A DNA stretch of 64,000 nucleotides from the NCBI GenBank assembly GCA_003554945.1, contig PWHN01000083.1, positions 1 through 64,000 on the forward strand. Direction: 5' to 3'. The translations under genes were made by a program, and so were the position numbers. Of the stretch, positions 22,252-32,527 are shown piece by piece (positions within the stretch are counted from its first letter, which is position 1; each line of letters starts with the position of its first letter). Below the pieces are notes generated by a model that was not told the DNA's origin, ran no database searches, and saw only the letters and a list, made by a program, of their open reading frames with translations. The DNA comes from a bacterium (GTDB lineage: Bacteria; T1Sed10-126).

Positions 22252-25200
22252 TCAGTCGCAGCTAAGCGAATAGTCAAGATCGTCGGCGTAAGAAAGGGGC
22301 TCAACTCCGTCACCATTCTGCCGGTAGCGGCAGAGCCGCTTCACCTGCAAACAGAAGACCTCAAGACGGGATTCAACTTCCTGCGAGAAGACGTTGCCGT
22401 CGGTCTCAATCGCCAGGAAGGGCATGAGCGACAACTCATCGTAGACTTCCTGCGCCGGGTGATCCTCCGGAACGGTCTCCAGCTTCTGTTCGGCCAGGGA
22501 TTCAGAAAGTACTGATTCCGAAAGCCTGTGGGGCATACAGCCGAAAGGACCGAGCGCCACGACACCGTCGACGCGATCAACTATTTCCTCAATTGCGGCA
22601 CCAATGGAGAGCACAGCCTCACCGGTCAGTTGGTCAGAAAATTTATCCCCGGTCGCCTCCACTATCTCCGAGACATCTACCGGATGGTTTTCAGTCAGCC
22701 CGGTGCCGGCTAAAATTGATTTTATATCGTTCTCAAAATACTTTTTAACAGCCAGGGTCAGCTTGTTCTTCATTCTGGTAATCCAGGACGGAGAAATAGG
22801 ATCAATTCCTTCCTGAAGCAGGTAATCAATGTAGTAGAGCCACTCGTGTGCAGGCGAGACACGAGTAACGATACCGCGGTCGGCCAGCCGCCTGACCAGG
22901 TAACGGCGAGAAAACTCGTCACTGCGCACATAAATTTCTCCCACCAGTCCGACCCGCGGCGCTTCAGTGGGGGATTGTTTCAGCTCTATCCGGGACAATC
23001 GCTCTGCTATCTGTTTCAATTTGCGGCGGACAGCAAACCAGGAGCCAGAGGCTAAAGTTTCAAAAATTTCTTCCCGCATTTCTTCAAATTCTTCCATCGC
23101 CCCTTTTTTATCCACCGCCAGCGCCCGCAGGCTGCTGTATATATCGCTCAATACGTCGCCGGTAACCACGGCCTGCCATGCGCGCACGGTAAATTTCGTG
23201 CCCAGTCCGGCATAGTTGTCCTCGTCGGAAAGACTGAGCAGAGCGACGTCCTTAATCTCATTGTCTTTAATAAAGTTACGCATGAAAACATTATATTGTC
23301 CGAACCGGCAGGGGCCGCCGGAGCTGGGCATAAAATAGACCAGTATCTTCCCCGGCTCGTGATCCGCTTCGATATGATTCACCAGGCTGCCCAGCGTCAA
23401 TTGCAGTGGCAGACACTCCTTGCCGGTGCAGTTGGCCTTCCCCGATTTTAGCTCCGCTTTGCCGGGCGGATCGCAAACCCGGGCCGAGAAACCACAGTAG
23501 CGCAGCGCCGCAGCAAAAGCACGAGTTATCGTTCGCCCCATCGAAGGAATTAAAAGCTCTACTCTATCGTCGTCCAACGGATATGACTTCCCGGAAGAAT
23601 CGATTACTTCAAGCTCACCGTTCTGCTGCTCAATTCGTGCCGGTTGAAAGCTACTTCTTCCCTGTTTCACTGCTTCCTCGTCCAGTTTACGATAGCTCGC
23701 TATAACGTCGAGAAAGGCCTCCACCCTGGTGTCAATGCCGGCGTCGGCCGTATGACTGTCAAGCTCCAGAGTCAGCGTCGGCTTGCGACCACTTATCCGG
23801 CGGAAATAACTTATCAGAAAAGAGTCCGGACCACAGCTAAAATTAGTTATGAAGGTCCCAAATAGCTGTGGATGTTCGCTAACCAGACGTGCACCACGCA
23901 TAATCTGCTGGCCCAGCGCCCAGTACATCTGCTCATCTGTCTCCTTCTCTTCCAGCGGCAGCATGTCGAAGGGCATAACCAGCTCACCACGTGAGGCGAA
24001 CTTATGTGGTATTCCCATGTTGGCGACCGAAGTAAGAGCATTGTAAGCACGACCAAATATCACTATCGCCCGCTCGTCCGACCGCTGCTCCAGCTTTTTT
24101 AACGTCTCCCGACCTATTTCCCGACAGGTGCGGCGAAACTCTTCCTGGCTCTGCACAGCCGCACGAAAGGCTTCTTTTATTTCAGCTTTTCCATGCCCGA
24201 GCTCCTGCCCGACCTGCATAAATTCCTCCTCGGCCGCTTCAAATCCTTCCTGCAGGTCAAGGACCGGATTGAAGACGTGGTCACCTTCCAGCTCCGACCA
24301 GATTGATTTCAAATAATACGGCTCCCCCTGCGATAATGGACAGAGGGAAGCTCTATCCTGATCATCTGCGACCGGCATTCCCTTAACCTGGGGCAGGAAA
24401 ATATAATCTGTTTCGTGATTTTTTAACAGGTCGTCAATAAAACCGTGACTTATCTCCACCGGGTAGCAAAAAGCGGCGGCCGGTCTCTGTTTTCCCTCCT
24501 CCGTCGGCTCCTCGGGCAGAACAACCTCATGCCCCAGCTCGGCAAAAAAACGGGAAAACATCGGCAGAAGCGTATTAACTGAGAGCGAACGATTAATCCC
24601 TATCTTATAACCCCCGGCTGCTTCCCGGGGTTGAGAAAAATAGTCGTCAAACACAAGCTCCTCACGCCGGCGGACAAGGTCCAGCTCACGGACGTCAAAA
24701 TCCTCGTCCTCGCCGTGGTTATAGTATTTGTTACAGATTCCTCCAAAAGGATATTTTTTGCCGCTGATCTCCAACAGATTAATCTCACACTTGCGGTCGC
24801 AGTCCTCGGCCCCACCGCAGCAGACGAAAGGCTCGTGATATTGAACCTGACGTTCGGCCAACTCGGCCAGGTCAAACTCTTCTTCTTCAGTAAGCCCCAG
24901 AGAAATGTTTTCTTTCACCACTAGGGCAACACCATAAGCTCCCATCAGGCCGGGTTCGGGCGGCACAATAATATCTTTCCCGGTAAGCGCCGCCATCGCC
25001 ATTGGAACCGCCCGGTTGTAACAGACACCGCCCTGCATAAATACTTTTTTGCCGACCGGGCGGCTCTCTTTGACCCTGTTGGTGTAGTTACGGCAGACAG
25101 AATAAACAAGACCGGCACAGATATCTTCGACACTGATTCCCTCCTGGATTGCCGTCTTTATATCACTGCTGATAAAAGCTGAACACTGGTCGCTGAAGTT

Positions 25201-26577
25201 GGGCGGACGCCTGCCTTCGAGAGCATAATCGGCAATTTCTTCCATCTCGACGTTTAAGGTTTCAAACGCCGACTCTTCCAGGAAGGAACCTGTCCCCGCG
25301 GCACAGGCCTCATTCATCGCATAGTCGGTGGGCACACCGTTAACCAGGTAGGTATATTTGGCGTCCTGACCGCCAATTTCAAAAATAGTGTCTACTTCCT
25401 CGTCAAAATAAACCGATGCCTGGGCATGAGCTATAATTTCATTGATTACTGAATCAGTTAAGGCATGCAAACCGACAATGTTACGACCCGAACCTGTAAC
25501 CCCCAACCCAATAATCTTAATTTCCACCTCTCCCAGTTGATCATCGATACGGGAATAACACTCACGCGCGGCTGTCACTGGGTCCCCCTCGGTGCGGAGA
25601 TATATAGAAGCCAGCAGATTGTTGTCCGACTCCCGTATCAGAACTGCTTTTGTCGTCGTCGAGCCGACATCAATCCCCAGCAGACAGCGGTCTCCCGGTT
25701 TTGGCTGAGAACGTTCAATCTCGTGAAACTCCACTTTGTCCCGGTATTCGGCCAGCGGTTTCATAAAATCAAATGAGCTCCGGTTTTCCACAAACAATTC
25801 TGATTTCTCCAATTCTCCGCCATTTTCAAGCGCCCAGACAGCAGCCCCCAGTGCTTCAAAATATACTGCCTCATCAGGAACCTGAAGTTCATCCACCCGG
25901 CTGCCCAGCTCTTCAAGCATAACTTTATTGCGAGCCGTCCCGCCGACCAGCATCACCCGGCTGGCGCTGCATTTGCTCAACTGTTCGCTTATCCGCTTGA
26001 CCATCATCTCGCTCAAACCGGCCACTATCCGCCCCTTGTCCTCCCCCTTGTTGAGGGCATGCGTACAGTCACTCTTACAGAATACGGAGCAGCGGCCGGA
26101 AACCTCGTAGGGATCATCCAGTTGCGCTATTTCTTCAGTTTCCTCCGGTTCAACCCCCATACGTTTTAACTGCTGGAAATAAAACTCGCCTGTCCCCGAA
26201 GCACACTTATTGCCCGTATAAACATCAATTATATTGCCCTCGTCGTTTAACTCATAAACCATGAAGGTCTCGCCACCGGCGGAGACTATAGCTTCTAAGT
26301 CATTGCTGCCGTTGTTTGTCTGAGAGTAGGCGATTTCAGTGGCCTTCGGCTCGGCCAGGGTGGGTAAATCAACAAGTTCTTTAAATTTCCTGCCGGTTAC
26401 GGCAAATTTGTCGGCCTGGTTAAATTTTTCACTGCCAAGCACCTCTCGCAGCGTCTCGCGAACATCCCCCTCGTGCGCCTTGACTAACTTTTCCTTAACG
26501 CTCAACTTACCCTCGGTCTTCTCGAGCTTCACTGCTTTTATATTTGAAGCGCCCATACAAACTCCAACAGTTTCCAT
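22252..26577 (-). CDS. Giant acyl-CoA dehydratase activase-like fusion (two BadF/HgdC ATPase domains, DUF2229, HgdB-like end)
   Basis: A 1441-aa protein. Two ASKHA ATPase domains of the 2-hydroxyacyl-CoA dehydratase activase (HgdC) type come first (about 1-260 and 305-575). They show GVCMGASNIKAVKL and LGIDVGSTTTKAVL as phosphate-1 loops, GGQDAKY, and the cluster-cysteine stretches CASGTGEF...CSVFCKSDC and CAAGTGSFLE...CSAFISSDIK. A middle part has VCCGGAEDCDRKCEIN and GICNKYYN; a long DUF2229/HgdB-like C-terminal half follows, with CTGKECLPLQ and PSSGGPCRFGQYN. Such fusions are common in Clostridia and Halanaerobiales; they are presumed to be ATP-driven electron transferases, but their substrate is unknown. 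Supported start at 26577 (AGGTAGGGATAG upstream). No separate dehydratase genes are nearby. Confidence 0.9.
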   Translation of the reverse strand: METVGVCMGASNIKAVKLEKTEGKLSVKEKLVKAHEGDVRETLREVLGSEKFNQADKFAVTGRKFKELVDLPTLAEPKATEIAYSQTNNGSNDLEAIVSAGGETFMVYELNDEGNIIDVYTGNKCASGTGEFYFQQLKRMGVEPEETEEIAQLDDPYEVSGRCSVFCKSDCTHALNKGEDKGRIVAGLSEMMVKRISEQLSKCSASRVMLVGGTARNKVMLEELGSRVDELQVPDEAVYFEALGAAVWALENGGELEKSELFVENRSSFDFMKPLAEYRDKVEFHEIERSQPKPGDRCLLGIDVGSTTTKAVLIRESDNNLLASIYLRTEGDPVTAARECYSRIDDQLGEVEIKIIGLGVTGSGRNIVGLHALTDSVINEIIAHAQASVYFDEEVDTIFEIGGQDAKYTYLVNGVPTDYAMNEACAAGTGSFLEESAFETLNVEMEEIADYALEGRRPPNFSDQCSAFISSDIKTAIQEGISVEDICAGLVYSVCRNYTNRVKESRPVGKKVFMQGGVCYNRAVPMAMAALTGKDIIVPPEPGLMGAYGVALVVKENISLGLTEEEEFDLAELAERQVQYHEPFVCCGGAEDCDRKCEINLLEISGKKYPFGGICNKYYNHGEDEDFDVRELDLVRRREELVFDDYFSQPREAAGGYKIGINRSLSVNTLLPMFSRFFAELGHEVVLPEEPTEEGKQRPAAAFCYPVEISHGFIDDLLKNHETDYIFLPQVKGMPVADDQDRASLCPLSQGEPYYLKSIWSELEGDHVFNPVLDLQEGFEAAEEEFMQVGQELGHGKAEIKEAFRAAVQSQEEFRRTCREIGRETLKKLEQRSDERAIVIFGRAYNALTSVANMGIPHKFASRGELVMPFDMLPLEEKETDEQMYWALGQQIMRGARLVSEHPQLFGTFITNFSCGPDSFLISYFRRISGRKPTLTLELDSHTADAGIDTRVEAFLDVIASYRKLDEEAVKQGRSSFQPARIEQQNGELEVIDSSGKSYPLDDDRVELLIPSMGRTITRAFAAALRYCGFSARVCDPPGKAELKSGKANCTGKECLPLQLTLGSLVNHIEADHEPGKILVYFMPSSGGPCRFGQYNVFMRNFIKDNEIKDVALLSLSDEDNYAGLGTKFTVRAWQAVVTGDVLSDIYSSLRALAVDKKGAMEEFEEMREEIFETLASGSWFAVRRKLKQIAERLSRIELKQSPTEAPRVGLVGEIYVRSDEFSRRYLVRRLADRGIVTRVSPAHEWLYYIDYLLQEGIDPISPSWITRMKNKLTLAVKKYFENDIKSILAGTGLTENHPVDVSEIVEATGDKFSDQLTGEAVLSIGAAIEEIVDRVDGVVALGPFGCMPHRLSESVLSESLAEQKLETVPEDHPAQEVYDELSLMPFLAIETDGNVFSQEVESRLEVFCLQVKRLCRYRQNGDGVEPLSYADDLDYSLSCD

Positions 26578-26739
26578 TCTATCCCTACCTTTTCGTTTAT
26601 CGACTGTCAGAACCTACTGAAGTCCCCATCTTTTCTTCCGAACACTCAAGGCGTTGAGTCCCCGGTGAAAATACAAACCTCACCCTCTCCCTCCAGGGAA
26701 AAGGGGAGCGCCGGTAGGTTTTGATCTACTGTAGATTAC

Positions 26740-27831
26740 TCAGTTTTGCTCTGCTTGTTCCAGTAGTCGCACCACTTCACTGTAATCAAAATAATCGGCA
26801 AGGTGTCTTGCCATCCAACCCTCCCGGGTTCTAATTGTCGGATCAGCACCCTGGCGCAACAACTCCTCGACTGCCGCTACCTCGCCCTCATAAGCGGCAA
26901 TATGCAGCGGCGTTCGTGCTTCAAATATATAGCCGTCCAGACCGGTCCCACCGATCACATCAACATCTGCTCCAGCCTCAGCAAGCTCTCTAATAGAACT
27001 GCGCTCACCCCGCCAGGCAGCTATATGTGTCGGCGTCCAGTCATCTATCGTCCGCGCCGACGGATCTGCTCCCAGCTCAAGCAATATCCTCACCGTCCCT
27101 GGATCTTCCCGATAAACCGCCAGATGAAGCAAGGTCCCGCCTTTTAGTATTCCCGCTTCCTCTACATCGAGTATTTCTTCATCAACGGCCGCTCCTGCGT
27201 CAACCAGGCGAGACGCCACTTCTTCACGCCGTTCCTCCAGTGCAATAAACAGCGGCGTTCGCCCCGCCCGGTCCGCAGCATCTACCTTTGCTTCATGCCT
27301 TAAGAAAAGCTCAACCAAATCCATCGAGCCGGCCGCTGACGCCAGGTGTAGGGGGGTCTGCTCGTTTGCATCGACAGCGTTCACATCAGCCCCGTTTTCA
27401 AGCAAAAGATTCGCTGCGACTTCTGCTTGATTTTTCACCGCCAGGTGGAGGGGAGTAAATCCAGCCTCGTCTTTTTTGTCCGGCTCAAGCCCACATAAAA
27501 ACCCTTTACGCAACAGTGATAAATTTTCATTGGCTGCACCGTAATGCAAAAGCGAACCGCCGTTTTCCTCGTGATTGATTATGCCGGACCGCAGATAGAG
27601 ATGAATAAAATTTTCGTTTTTTTCCTCAAGAACAGCTTCAAAAGCAGCGAAAGCACCCGTCTCCGGCGGCGCGGGCACATTATGTTCTTCAAAAACTTTT
27701 CGGGCAGAAACTCTTACAGATTCGGGAGGTGTACAGAGATGAGAAACAGAACCGGGCTCAGCTTCAGGCCTCCTCGCAAAGCAGCCGGGCAACAATAAAA
27801 ACCCAATAAACAGCAGTATCAGAGCTTTCAA
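26740..27831 (-). CDS. Ankyrin-repeat lipoprotein
   Basis: A 363-aa protein with a lipoprotein signal (MKALILLFIGFLLLPGC, lipobox LPGC, Cys17) and at least seven ankyrin repeats from about residue 85 on (GFTPLHLAVKNQAEVAANLLLENGADVNA, QTPLHLASAAGSMDLVELFL, RTPLFIALEERREEVASRLV, and so on). Ankyrin stacks bind other proteins; the lipid anchor places this one in the periplasm or on a membrane surface. It is alone between the activase and clpB. The partner is unknown. 26580-26739 upstream of the activase gene holds a copy of the GGGAGAGGG repeat. Confidence 0.92.
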   Translation of the reverse strand: MKALILLFIGFLLLPGCFARRPEAEPGSVSHLCTPPESVRVSARKVFEEHNVPAPPETGAFAAFEAVLEEKNENFIHLYLRSGIINHEENGGSLLHYGAANENLSLLRKGFLCGLEPDKKDEAGFTPLHLAVKNQAEVAANLLLENGADVNAVDANEQTPLHLASAAGSMDLVELFLRHEAKVDAADRAGRTPLFIALEERREEVASRLVDAGAAVDEEILDVEEAGILKGGTLLHLAVYREDPGTVRILLELGADPSARTIDDWTPTHIAAWRGERSSIRELAEAGADVDVIGGTGLDGYIFEARTPLHIAAYEGEVAAVEELLRQGADPTIRTREGWMARHLADYFDYSEVVRLLEQAEQN

Positions 27832-27997
27832 ATCATAATCGCCATCCTTATCATTTGGCTTATCTGCTTATTTTATAATACCACGAATCAATGAATTTGA
27901 CCAACACATATACACCATTAACAAAACCTACCACCGTCCTTTCGGGCGTCCCCCGGACTTGAGCCGGGTATCAACCGGGCAATCAGAACTATCGATC

Positions 27998-28162
27998 GTC
28001 ATTGCCCAACTTGATTAGGCAATCCAGTGACTTTGATCTCAGATTGTCATTACCCGGCTTGACCGGGTAATCCAGTGGAAGTTCGGTAATCGGTAATCAG
28101 CAATCGGTAACATCGTAAGATCAAATTCAACGCCGCTGGATTCCCGCTTGCGCGGGAATGAC
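27998..28162. repeat. Three GTCATT...AATCCA palindromes with three different stems
   Basis: Units at 27998-28025 (stem TGCC/GGCA), 28046-28074 (TACCCGG/CCGGGTA) and 28137-28162 (inverted, TTCCCGC/GCGGGAA). The flanking GTCATT and AATCCA words stay while the stems change together. The surrounding 27832-28208 has no gene. Confidence 0.85.
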
Positions 28163-28208
28163 AACCAGAAGCAGTCACATTTTCTACTGTGACTAAGCAT
28201 TTACACCA

Positions 28209-30827
28209 TCAATCAACCGTGGAAAAAATAAACCCGTCGGTGCCGTGATCCACCTTCACAACGGTTCCGTCTCTCACCTCGCCTTCAAGCACTTTCAGTG
28301 CCAGCGGATCAATGATCTCGTTCTGAATTACACGCTGCAAAGGACGGGCACCGTAAACCGGATCGTAACCCGCCTCAGCCAGGGCGCTGCGGGCGCGATC
28401 TGTCAATTGCAGATCCAGGTCCTTCTCTTCCAGCCGGGGTAGCAGCCGGCGCAACTGTATATCGACAATCTCGCGCAGATTTTCCTCGCTGAGACTGTGG
28501 AAAATAATAGTGTCGTCAATTCGGTTAAGAAACTCAGGCCTAAACTGCTGGCGTAAGTTTTCCATCACCTTCTGCTTCATCTCTTCATACTCCGGACTAT
28601 TCTCGTCCATATCCGGATTTTTCTCAAAAGCCTCCTGGATGTGGTGGCTGCCGACATTGGAAGTCATTATCAACACGGTGTTGGTAAAATTAACTGTCCG
28701 TCCCTGGCCGTCTGTCATTCGACCGTCGTCCAGTATCTGCAGCATCGCGTTAAATATATCGCGGTGGGCCTTCTCTATTTCATCAAAAAGTATCACTGAG
28801 TAAGGATTACGCCGCACCTGCTCAGTTAAATAACCGCCCTCCTCGTATCCAACGTATCCGGGCGGGGCACCAATAAAACGGGCCACTGAGTGTTTTTCCA
28901 TGAACTCTGACATATCCACACGAATCATGTTATCCTCATCGTCAAATAAAAATTCTGCCAGGCTTCGGGCCAGTTCGGTTTTACCGACACCGGTCGGTCC
29001 CATGAATATGAAAGAACCTATCGGCTGATTCGGGTCCTGCAGTCCCGAACGCGCCCGCCGCACAGCATCCGAAACGGCCTTAACCGCCTCTTCCTGGCCT
29101 ACAACCCTCTGACGCAAATTATCCTCCATCTTTAACAATTTCTCACGCTCGGTCTCCAACAGGCGATGTACAGGTATTCCAGTCCAGCGGGAGACAATCT
29201 CCCCAATATCGTCTTCAGTAACCTCCTCTTTCAACATTCTCCTCCCCTCCTGCAGCTCATTTAACCTTTTTTCAGCCTCCTCCAACTCTTTTCTGAGTTC
29301 CGGCAAACGACCGTATTCCAGCTCGCTGGCCTCCTCAAGATTTCCAGCCCGCTGCGCCTGCTGCTGGCGCAGTTTAGTCTTTTCAATTTTTTCATCAAGC
29401 TCACGAATACGATCTAAAATTTCTTTTTCGTGCTCCCACTTGCTGCGCAGCTCATCACGCTGCTCCTCCAGGTCGGCCAGCTCTTTTCTGACCTTTTCCA
29501 ATCGCTCTTCTGACTCTTTGTCCGACTCCTTGGAGAGCGCTTCCTTTTCCATCTGCAGCTGTGTAATTTCACGCTCAATCGCGTCAATTTCGTTAGGCTT
29601 GCTGTCCATCTCAATCCGCAGACCCGAGGCCGCCTCGTCAATCAGGTCGATCGCCTTATCGGGTAGGAAGCGGTCGCTGATATACCGGTCCGAAAGTTTC
29701 GCAGCGGCAACCAGCGCCGCGTCCTGTATTCGCACACCGTGATGAACCTCGTAGCGCTCGGCCAGGCCACGAAGTATAGAAACCGTATCCTCAACACCAG
29801 GTTCCTCAATCTTGACCTGCTGAAAACGGCGCTCCAGGGCAGCGTCCTTCTCGATATGTTTCTTGTATTCGTCAAGAGTGGTCGCCCCAATCGCCCGCAA
29901 CTCTCCGCGCGCCAGCGGCGGTTTAAGCATGTTGGAAGCATCAACCGCCCCCTCGGCCGCTCCGGCCCCCACCACGGTGTGTAGCTCATCAATAAAGAGC
30001 AATATCTCCCCTTCGGACTCCGTCACCTCTTTCATAAAAGCTTTCAGCCGATCTTCAAACTCTCCCCGGTATTTGGCACCGGCGACCATGGCGCTGATAT
30101 CCATCTGAATTAAACGCTTGTTGTCCAATCCTTTTGGAACATCGCCGGCCACAATCCTGCGGGCCAGCCCTTCAACTATCGCCGTCTTACCAACCCCGGG
30201 TTCACCGATTAAAACCGGATTGTTCTTGGTCCGCCGGCTTAGTATCTGCATCAGTCGACGAATTTCCTCGTCACGACCAATTACCGGATCAAGCTCCTCC
30301 CGCCGGGCCTGCTCCGTCAAATCACGTCCATATTTCTCGAGACTTTCGTATTTTTCCTCCGGATTCTGATCAGTCACCCGCTGACTGCCCCGGATCTCTT
30401 TCAATGTTCTCAATACCGCCTCGTGGGTTACGCCCGCTTTGCGCAGCAGTGGCGACATATCCGAGTCATCAGACTGTAAAATGGCAAGCAGCAGGTGCTC
30501 CGTGCTTATGTATTCATCGCCCAGCTCTTGAGCTTCCTCTCGCGCTCCGTCAAAAATAAGCTTTAGCTGACGAGAGAGGTAAACTTCACTACTAACTTGC
30601 CCGGATACCTGCGGACGGCTGTCCAATTTTTTCTGAACTTCACGACGCACCTGTCCCTCCGGCACTCCCATGCGCTGGAATAACGACGGAATCACACCGT
30701 CTTCCTGCTCAAGTAACGCCAGTAGCAGATGAGATTCCGTTATCTCAGAGTGCTTGTATTCGGTCGCTTTCTCCTGCGCTTCACGCATTGCTTCCTGAGC
30801 TTTCGTAGTGAACCTGTCAAATTGCAT
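28209..30827 (-). CDS. clpB: ATP-dependent disaggregase ClpB
   Basis: An 872-aa Hsp100 chaperone that rescues aggregated proteins with DnaK. It has two N-terminal Clp repeats ([14 protein letters not shown]...) and NBD1 with Walker [10 protein letters not shown] (about 204) and [12 protein letters not shown] coiled-coil middle domain (about 400-525) separates ClpB from ClpA/ClpC. NBD2 has GPTGVGKTE (about 605) and ends with the D2 small domain ([13 protein letters not shown]). Full length. No CIRCE palindrome was found upstream, so HrcA control is not indicated. Transcribed alone. Confidence 0.97.
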   Translation of the reverse strand: MQFDRFTTKAQEAMREAQEKATEYKHSEITESHLLLALLEQEDGVIPSLFQRMGVPEGQVRREVQKKLDSRPQVSGQVSSEVYLSRQLKLIFDGAREEAQELGDEYISTEHLLLAILQSDDSDMSPLLRKAGVTHEAVLRTLKEIRGSQRVTDQNPEEKYESLEKYGRDLTEQARREELDPVIGRDEEIRRLMQILSRRTKNNPVLIGEPGVGKTAIVEGLARRIVAGDVPKGLDNKRLIQMDISAMVAGAKYRGEFEDRLKAFMKEVTESEGEILLFIDELHTVVGAGAAEGAVDASNMLKPPLARGELRAIGATTLDEYKKHIEKDAALERRFQQVKIEEPGVEDTVSILRGLAERYEVHHGVRIQDAALVAAAKLSDRYISDRFLPDKAIDLIDEAASGLRIEMDSKPNEIDAIEREITQLQMEKEALSKESDKESEERLEKVRKELADLEEQRDELRSKWEHEKEILDRIRELDEKIEKTKLRQQQAQRAGNLEEASELEYGRLPELRKELEEAEKRLNELQEGRRMLKEEVTEDDIGEIVSRWTGIPVHRLLETEREKLLKMEDNLRQRVVGQEEAVKAVSDAVRRARSGLQDPNQPIGSFIFMGPTGVGKTELARSLAEFLFDDEDNMIRVDMSEFMEKHSVARFIGAPPGYVGYEEGGYLTEQVRRNPYSVILFDEIEKAHRDIFNAMLQILDDGRMTDGQGRTVNFTNTVLIMTSNVGSHHIQEAFEKNPDMDENSPEYEEMKQKVMENLRQQFRPEFLNRIDDTIIFHSLSEENLREIVDIQLRRLLPRLEEKDLDLQLTDRARSALAEAGYDPVYGARPLQRVIQNEIIDPLALKVLEGEVRDGTVVKVDHGTDGFIFSTVD

Positions 30828-31109
30828 TGTTGAACCTCCGTTTTGAGAATAAAATTAAACACCCTTATCACAACCGCTAATAGCAGACAATTATTCCAGA
30901 TAATAATTTTCCGGCCCTCTCTCCTCACTCCCTGCACCACGCTCCCCTCGGCCGACAATTTCCCCCGACCACACGACCTTCTTAATTTTCACGCCGACTT
31001 GTATATAATTATGGTCGGAGACAATAATTTTTTCAATCACTGGACTAAGAATATACTTTGAAACTTAATTTTTGTATAAAAATCAATACTTAGAACGGGT
31101 GGTGTAGTT

Positions 31110-31331
31110 ATGAAGAACTTTACTATTGGTCAGGGCGATGACGAATTTTCATTTCAGGGCAAAAAACTGGATGAAAAAATTCTGGGCACAGGACCGGAGG
31201 ATACTAAAAAAATTGCCTATTTTGAAACTCTCGACGGCCGGTTCCTCAAACATGTAATCCACGGGATTAACAAGCCTGAGAACGAGCAGGAACACGAAAT
31301 CCAGGAGGTTAGCAGCTTCGAGGTCCCTTGA
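31110..31331 (+). CDS. Small uncharacterised protein
   Basis: A 73-aa charged protein (MKNFTIGQGDDEFSFQGKKL...EIQEVSSFEVP), possibly one small beta-sheet domain. GGTGGTG precedes the ATG. A TATAAT at 31004-31009 could be its -10. It is transcribed away from clpB. No family recognised; it is modestly credible because its acidity and codon use resemble neighbouring genes. Confidence 0.55.
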   Translation: MKNFTIGQGDDEFSFQGKKLDEKILGTGPEDTKKIAYFETLDGRFLKHVIHGINKPENEQEHEIQEVSSFEVP

Positions 31332-31395
31332 CCTTGGAGGAGGAATAATCTTATGCTCCAATCTGTTTGATTGTGCGGATTGACAAGCTTTTTAT

Positions 31396-31424
31396 TTGAC
31401 AATCGCGTGCAAGTTTAATATTTT
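31396..31424 (+). promoter_or_regulatory. Putative sigma-70 type promoter of the 31573 gene
   Basis: A perfect -35 TTGACA at 31396-31401 and a weaker -10 TATTTT at 31419-31424 with 17-nt spacing. It is about 150 nt before the next start codon, leaving a leader with a strong hairpin. Confidence 0.45.
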
Positions 31425-31463
31425 ATACTCCACGCCAGCAAAAAATATTGAGTTTTTTGCTTG

Positions 31464-31496
31464 ATCAGGATGATACTTTTACTGGTTCATCCTGAT
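31464..31496 (+). promoter_or_regulatory. Leader hairpin
   Basis: ATCAGGATGA (31464-31473) pairs perfectly with TCATCCTGAT (31487-31496) across a 13-nt loop in the long untranslated leader of the 31573 gene. No T-run follows, so it is not an obvious terminator. Confidence 0.5.
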
Positions 31497-31572
31497 TGCA
31501 GGCACCTGTTATCCGCCTGACGGCCGGACGGAAGTTAAATAATTCTGCTTATTATTTTGAGGAGGAATCTTA

Positions 31573-31911
31573 ATGATTGATTTAAGCGAAATGTCCGACG
31601 AAGAATTATACGACCACATCATAGACGAAATTGAAACTGCTCTGGAAATTGATACTGGCAGCCTGGAAATAGACGTTGAGGACGGTTTTGTCTCGATCTG
31701 GGGCTCGGTTTCAAGCATCGAAATAAGTGAAGAGCTGGAACGGTTGCTTTTTGACGGCCTGGGCATAGAAGACGTTGACTTTGACGTCGTAATAGACGAA
31801 GGAATTCAACGTCCCCCCGAAGAAATAGATGAGAACGTCCACTCGCGGGAAGATTTAGATCTCGGCGGCGGTGAATTCGACGACTTTTCAAACCCACGTC
31901 ACCAGATTTGA
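31573..31911 (+). CDS. Small acidic BON-like domain protein
   Basis: A 112-aa, very acidic protein. Residues 12-78 follow the BON pattern: a helix (YDHIIDEIETAL), a strand LEIDVEDGFVSIWGSVSS, a helix ISEELERLLFD and a strand GIEDVDFDVVID. The tail is disordered and acidic. BON domains bind phospholipid or membrane surfaces; no signal peptide is seen, so it is probably cytoplasmic. GAGGAGG stands before the ATG. It has its own promoter-like site and a hairpin leader. Confidence 0.7.
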   Translation: MIDLSEMSDEELYDHIIDEIETALEIDTGSLEIDVEDGFVSIWGSVSSIEISEELERLLFDGLGIEDVDFDVVIDEGIQRPPEEIDENVHSREDLDLGGGEFDDFSNPRHQI

Positions 31912-32045
31912 TCTGCCTCCATCGCTCTCCACTCATAATTACATTTTTAACAGTTATCTTTGACATTTTCACCTGACTCACTTCATCTCATGATCTTCAT
32001 ACATTTTTCGTCTTCACTCGCACGTCTTCTCGGACCACGATCCGC

Positions 32046-32334
32046 AAAACACCAGCTTAAAGCTCAAAGCCAAAAGCTGAAAGCTAACCCGGCCTATGCA
32101 TGAACCTTATGCATAGGCCGCCCAAAGGGCCGCCCATTCGTAAAATGGGCGGGGTTAACCCAGCCGTTTACAGAACAACTGGTAAGCTACCGTCTGTGAA
32201 GAAAATAACTGCAATAGTAATATTTTGTTTAATACCCAACAAGAAGCCTATAAACGGCTGTCCTTCGGACGGATAATTCACGATAGTTGTGCTGTCGTGA
32301 ATTATCAGGGCTAATTCAAATTCATTAAGTGCTG
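32046..32334. repeat. Hairpin-rich element E (inverted partner of element F)
   Basis: About 289 bp nearly identical, in reverse orientation, to 40002-40275. Core 32084-32314 has CTAACCC...GGGCTAA ends. Hairpins: CCTATGCATGAAC/...TATGCATAGG, GCCCATT/AATGGGC, a long-range CAGCCGTTTA...TAAACGGCTG pair enclosing about 85 nt, TCC-TTCG-GGA, and ATAATTCACGA...TCGTGAATTAT. Compared with F the hairpin loop is CGTAA rather than CATCA-like, and 12 bases (GCCC-AAA-GGGCC) are extra. No coding frame. 31912-32045 shows nothing recognisable. Confidence 0.8.
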
Positions 32335-32384
32335 ATAATATTGTTCATGTTCTTGATCTTGATTTTGCTCTTAACTTCCCTAAC

Positions 32385-32411
32385 GTCATTGCGGGCTTGA
32401 CCCGCAATCCA
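32385..32411. repeat. GTCATT...AATCCA palindrome (GCGGG/CCCGC stem)
   Basis: GTCATT-GCGGGCTTGACCCGC-AATCCA followed by the usual TTGAACTTGAACTTGATTTTCGC tail. Confidence 0.85.
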
Positions 32412-32466
32412 TTTTGAACTTGAACTTGATTTTCGCCCTATCGCAAGCTCGCCCCATCGCTCCTCG

Positions 32467-32527
32467 CAACTACACTTTCCAACTTTCCCACTTTCACACT
32501 TTCCCACTTTCACACTTTCCCACTTTA
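32467..32527. repeat. CTTTCCCACTTTCACA tandem run
   Basis: Three to four copies of a 16-bp unit (CTTTCCCACTTTCACA). The complementary-type run (GTGAAAGTTAGAAAGTT) is at 37758-37822. Confidence 0.8.

Noticed and set aside
30828-31109. CIRCE element or heat-shock operator upstream of clpB
   Set aside because: No TTAGCACTC-N9-GAGTGCTAA palindrome. The similar word GAGCACTCAA at 10480 belongs to element D.
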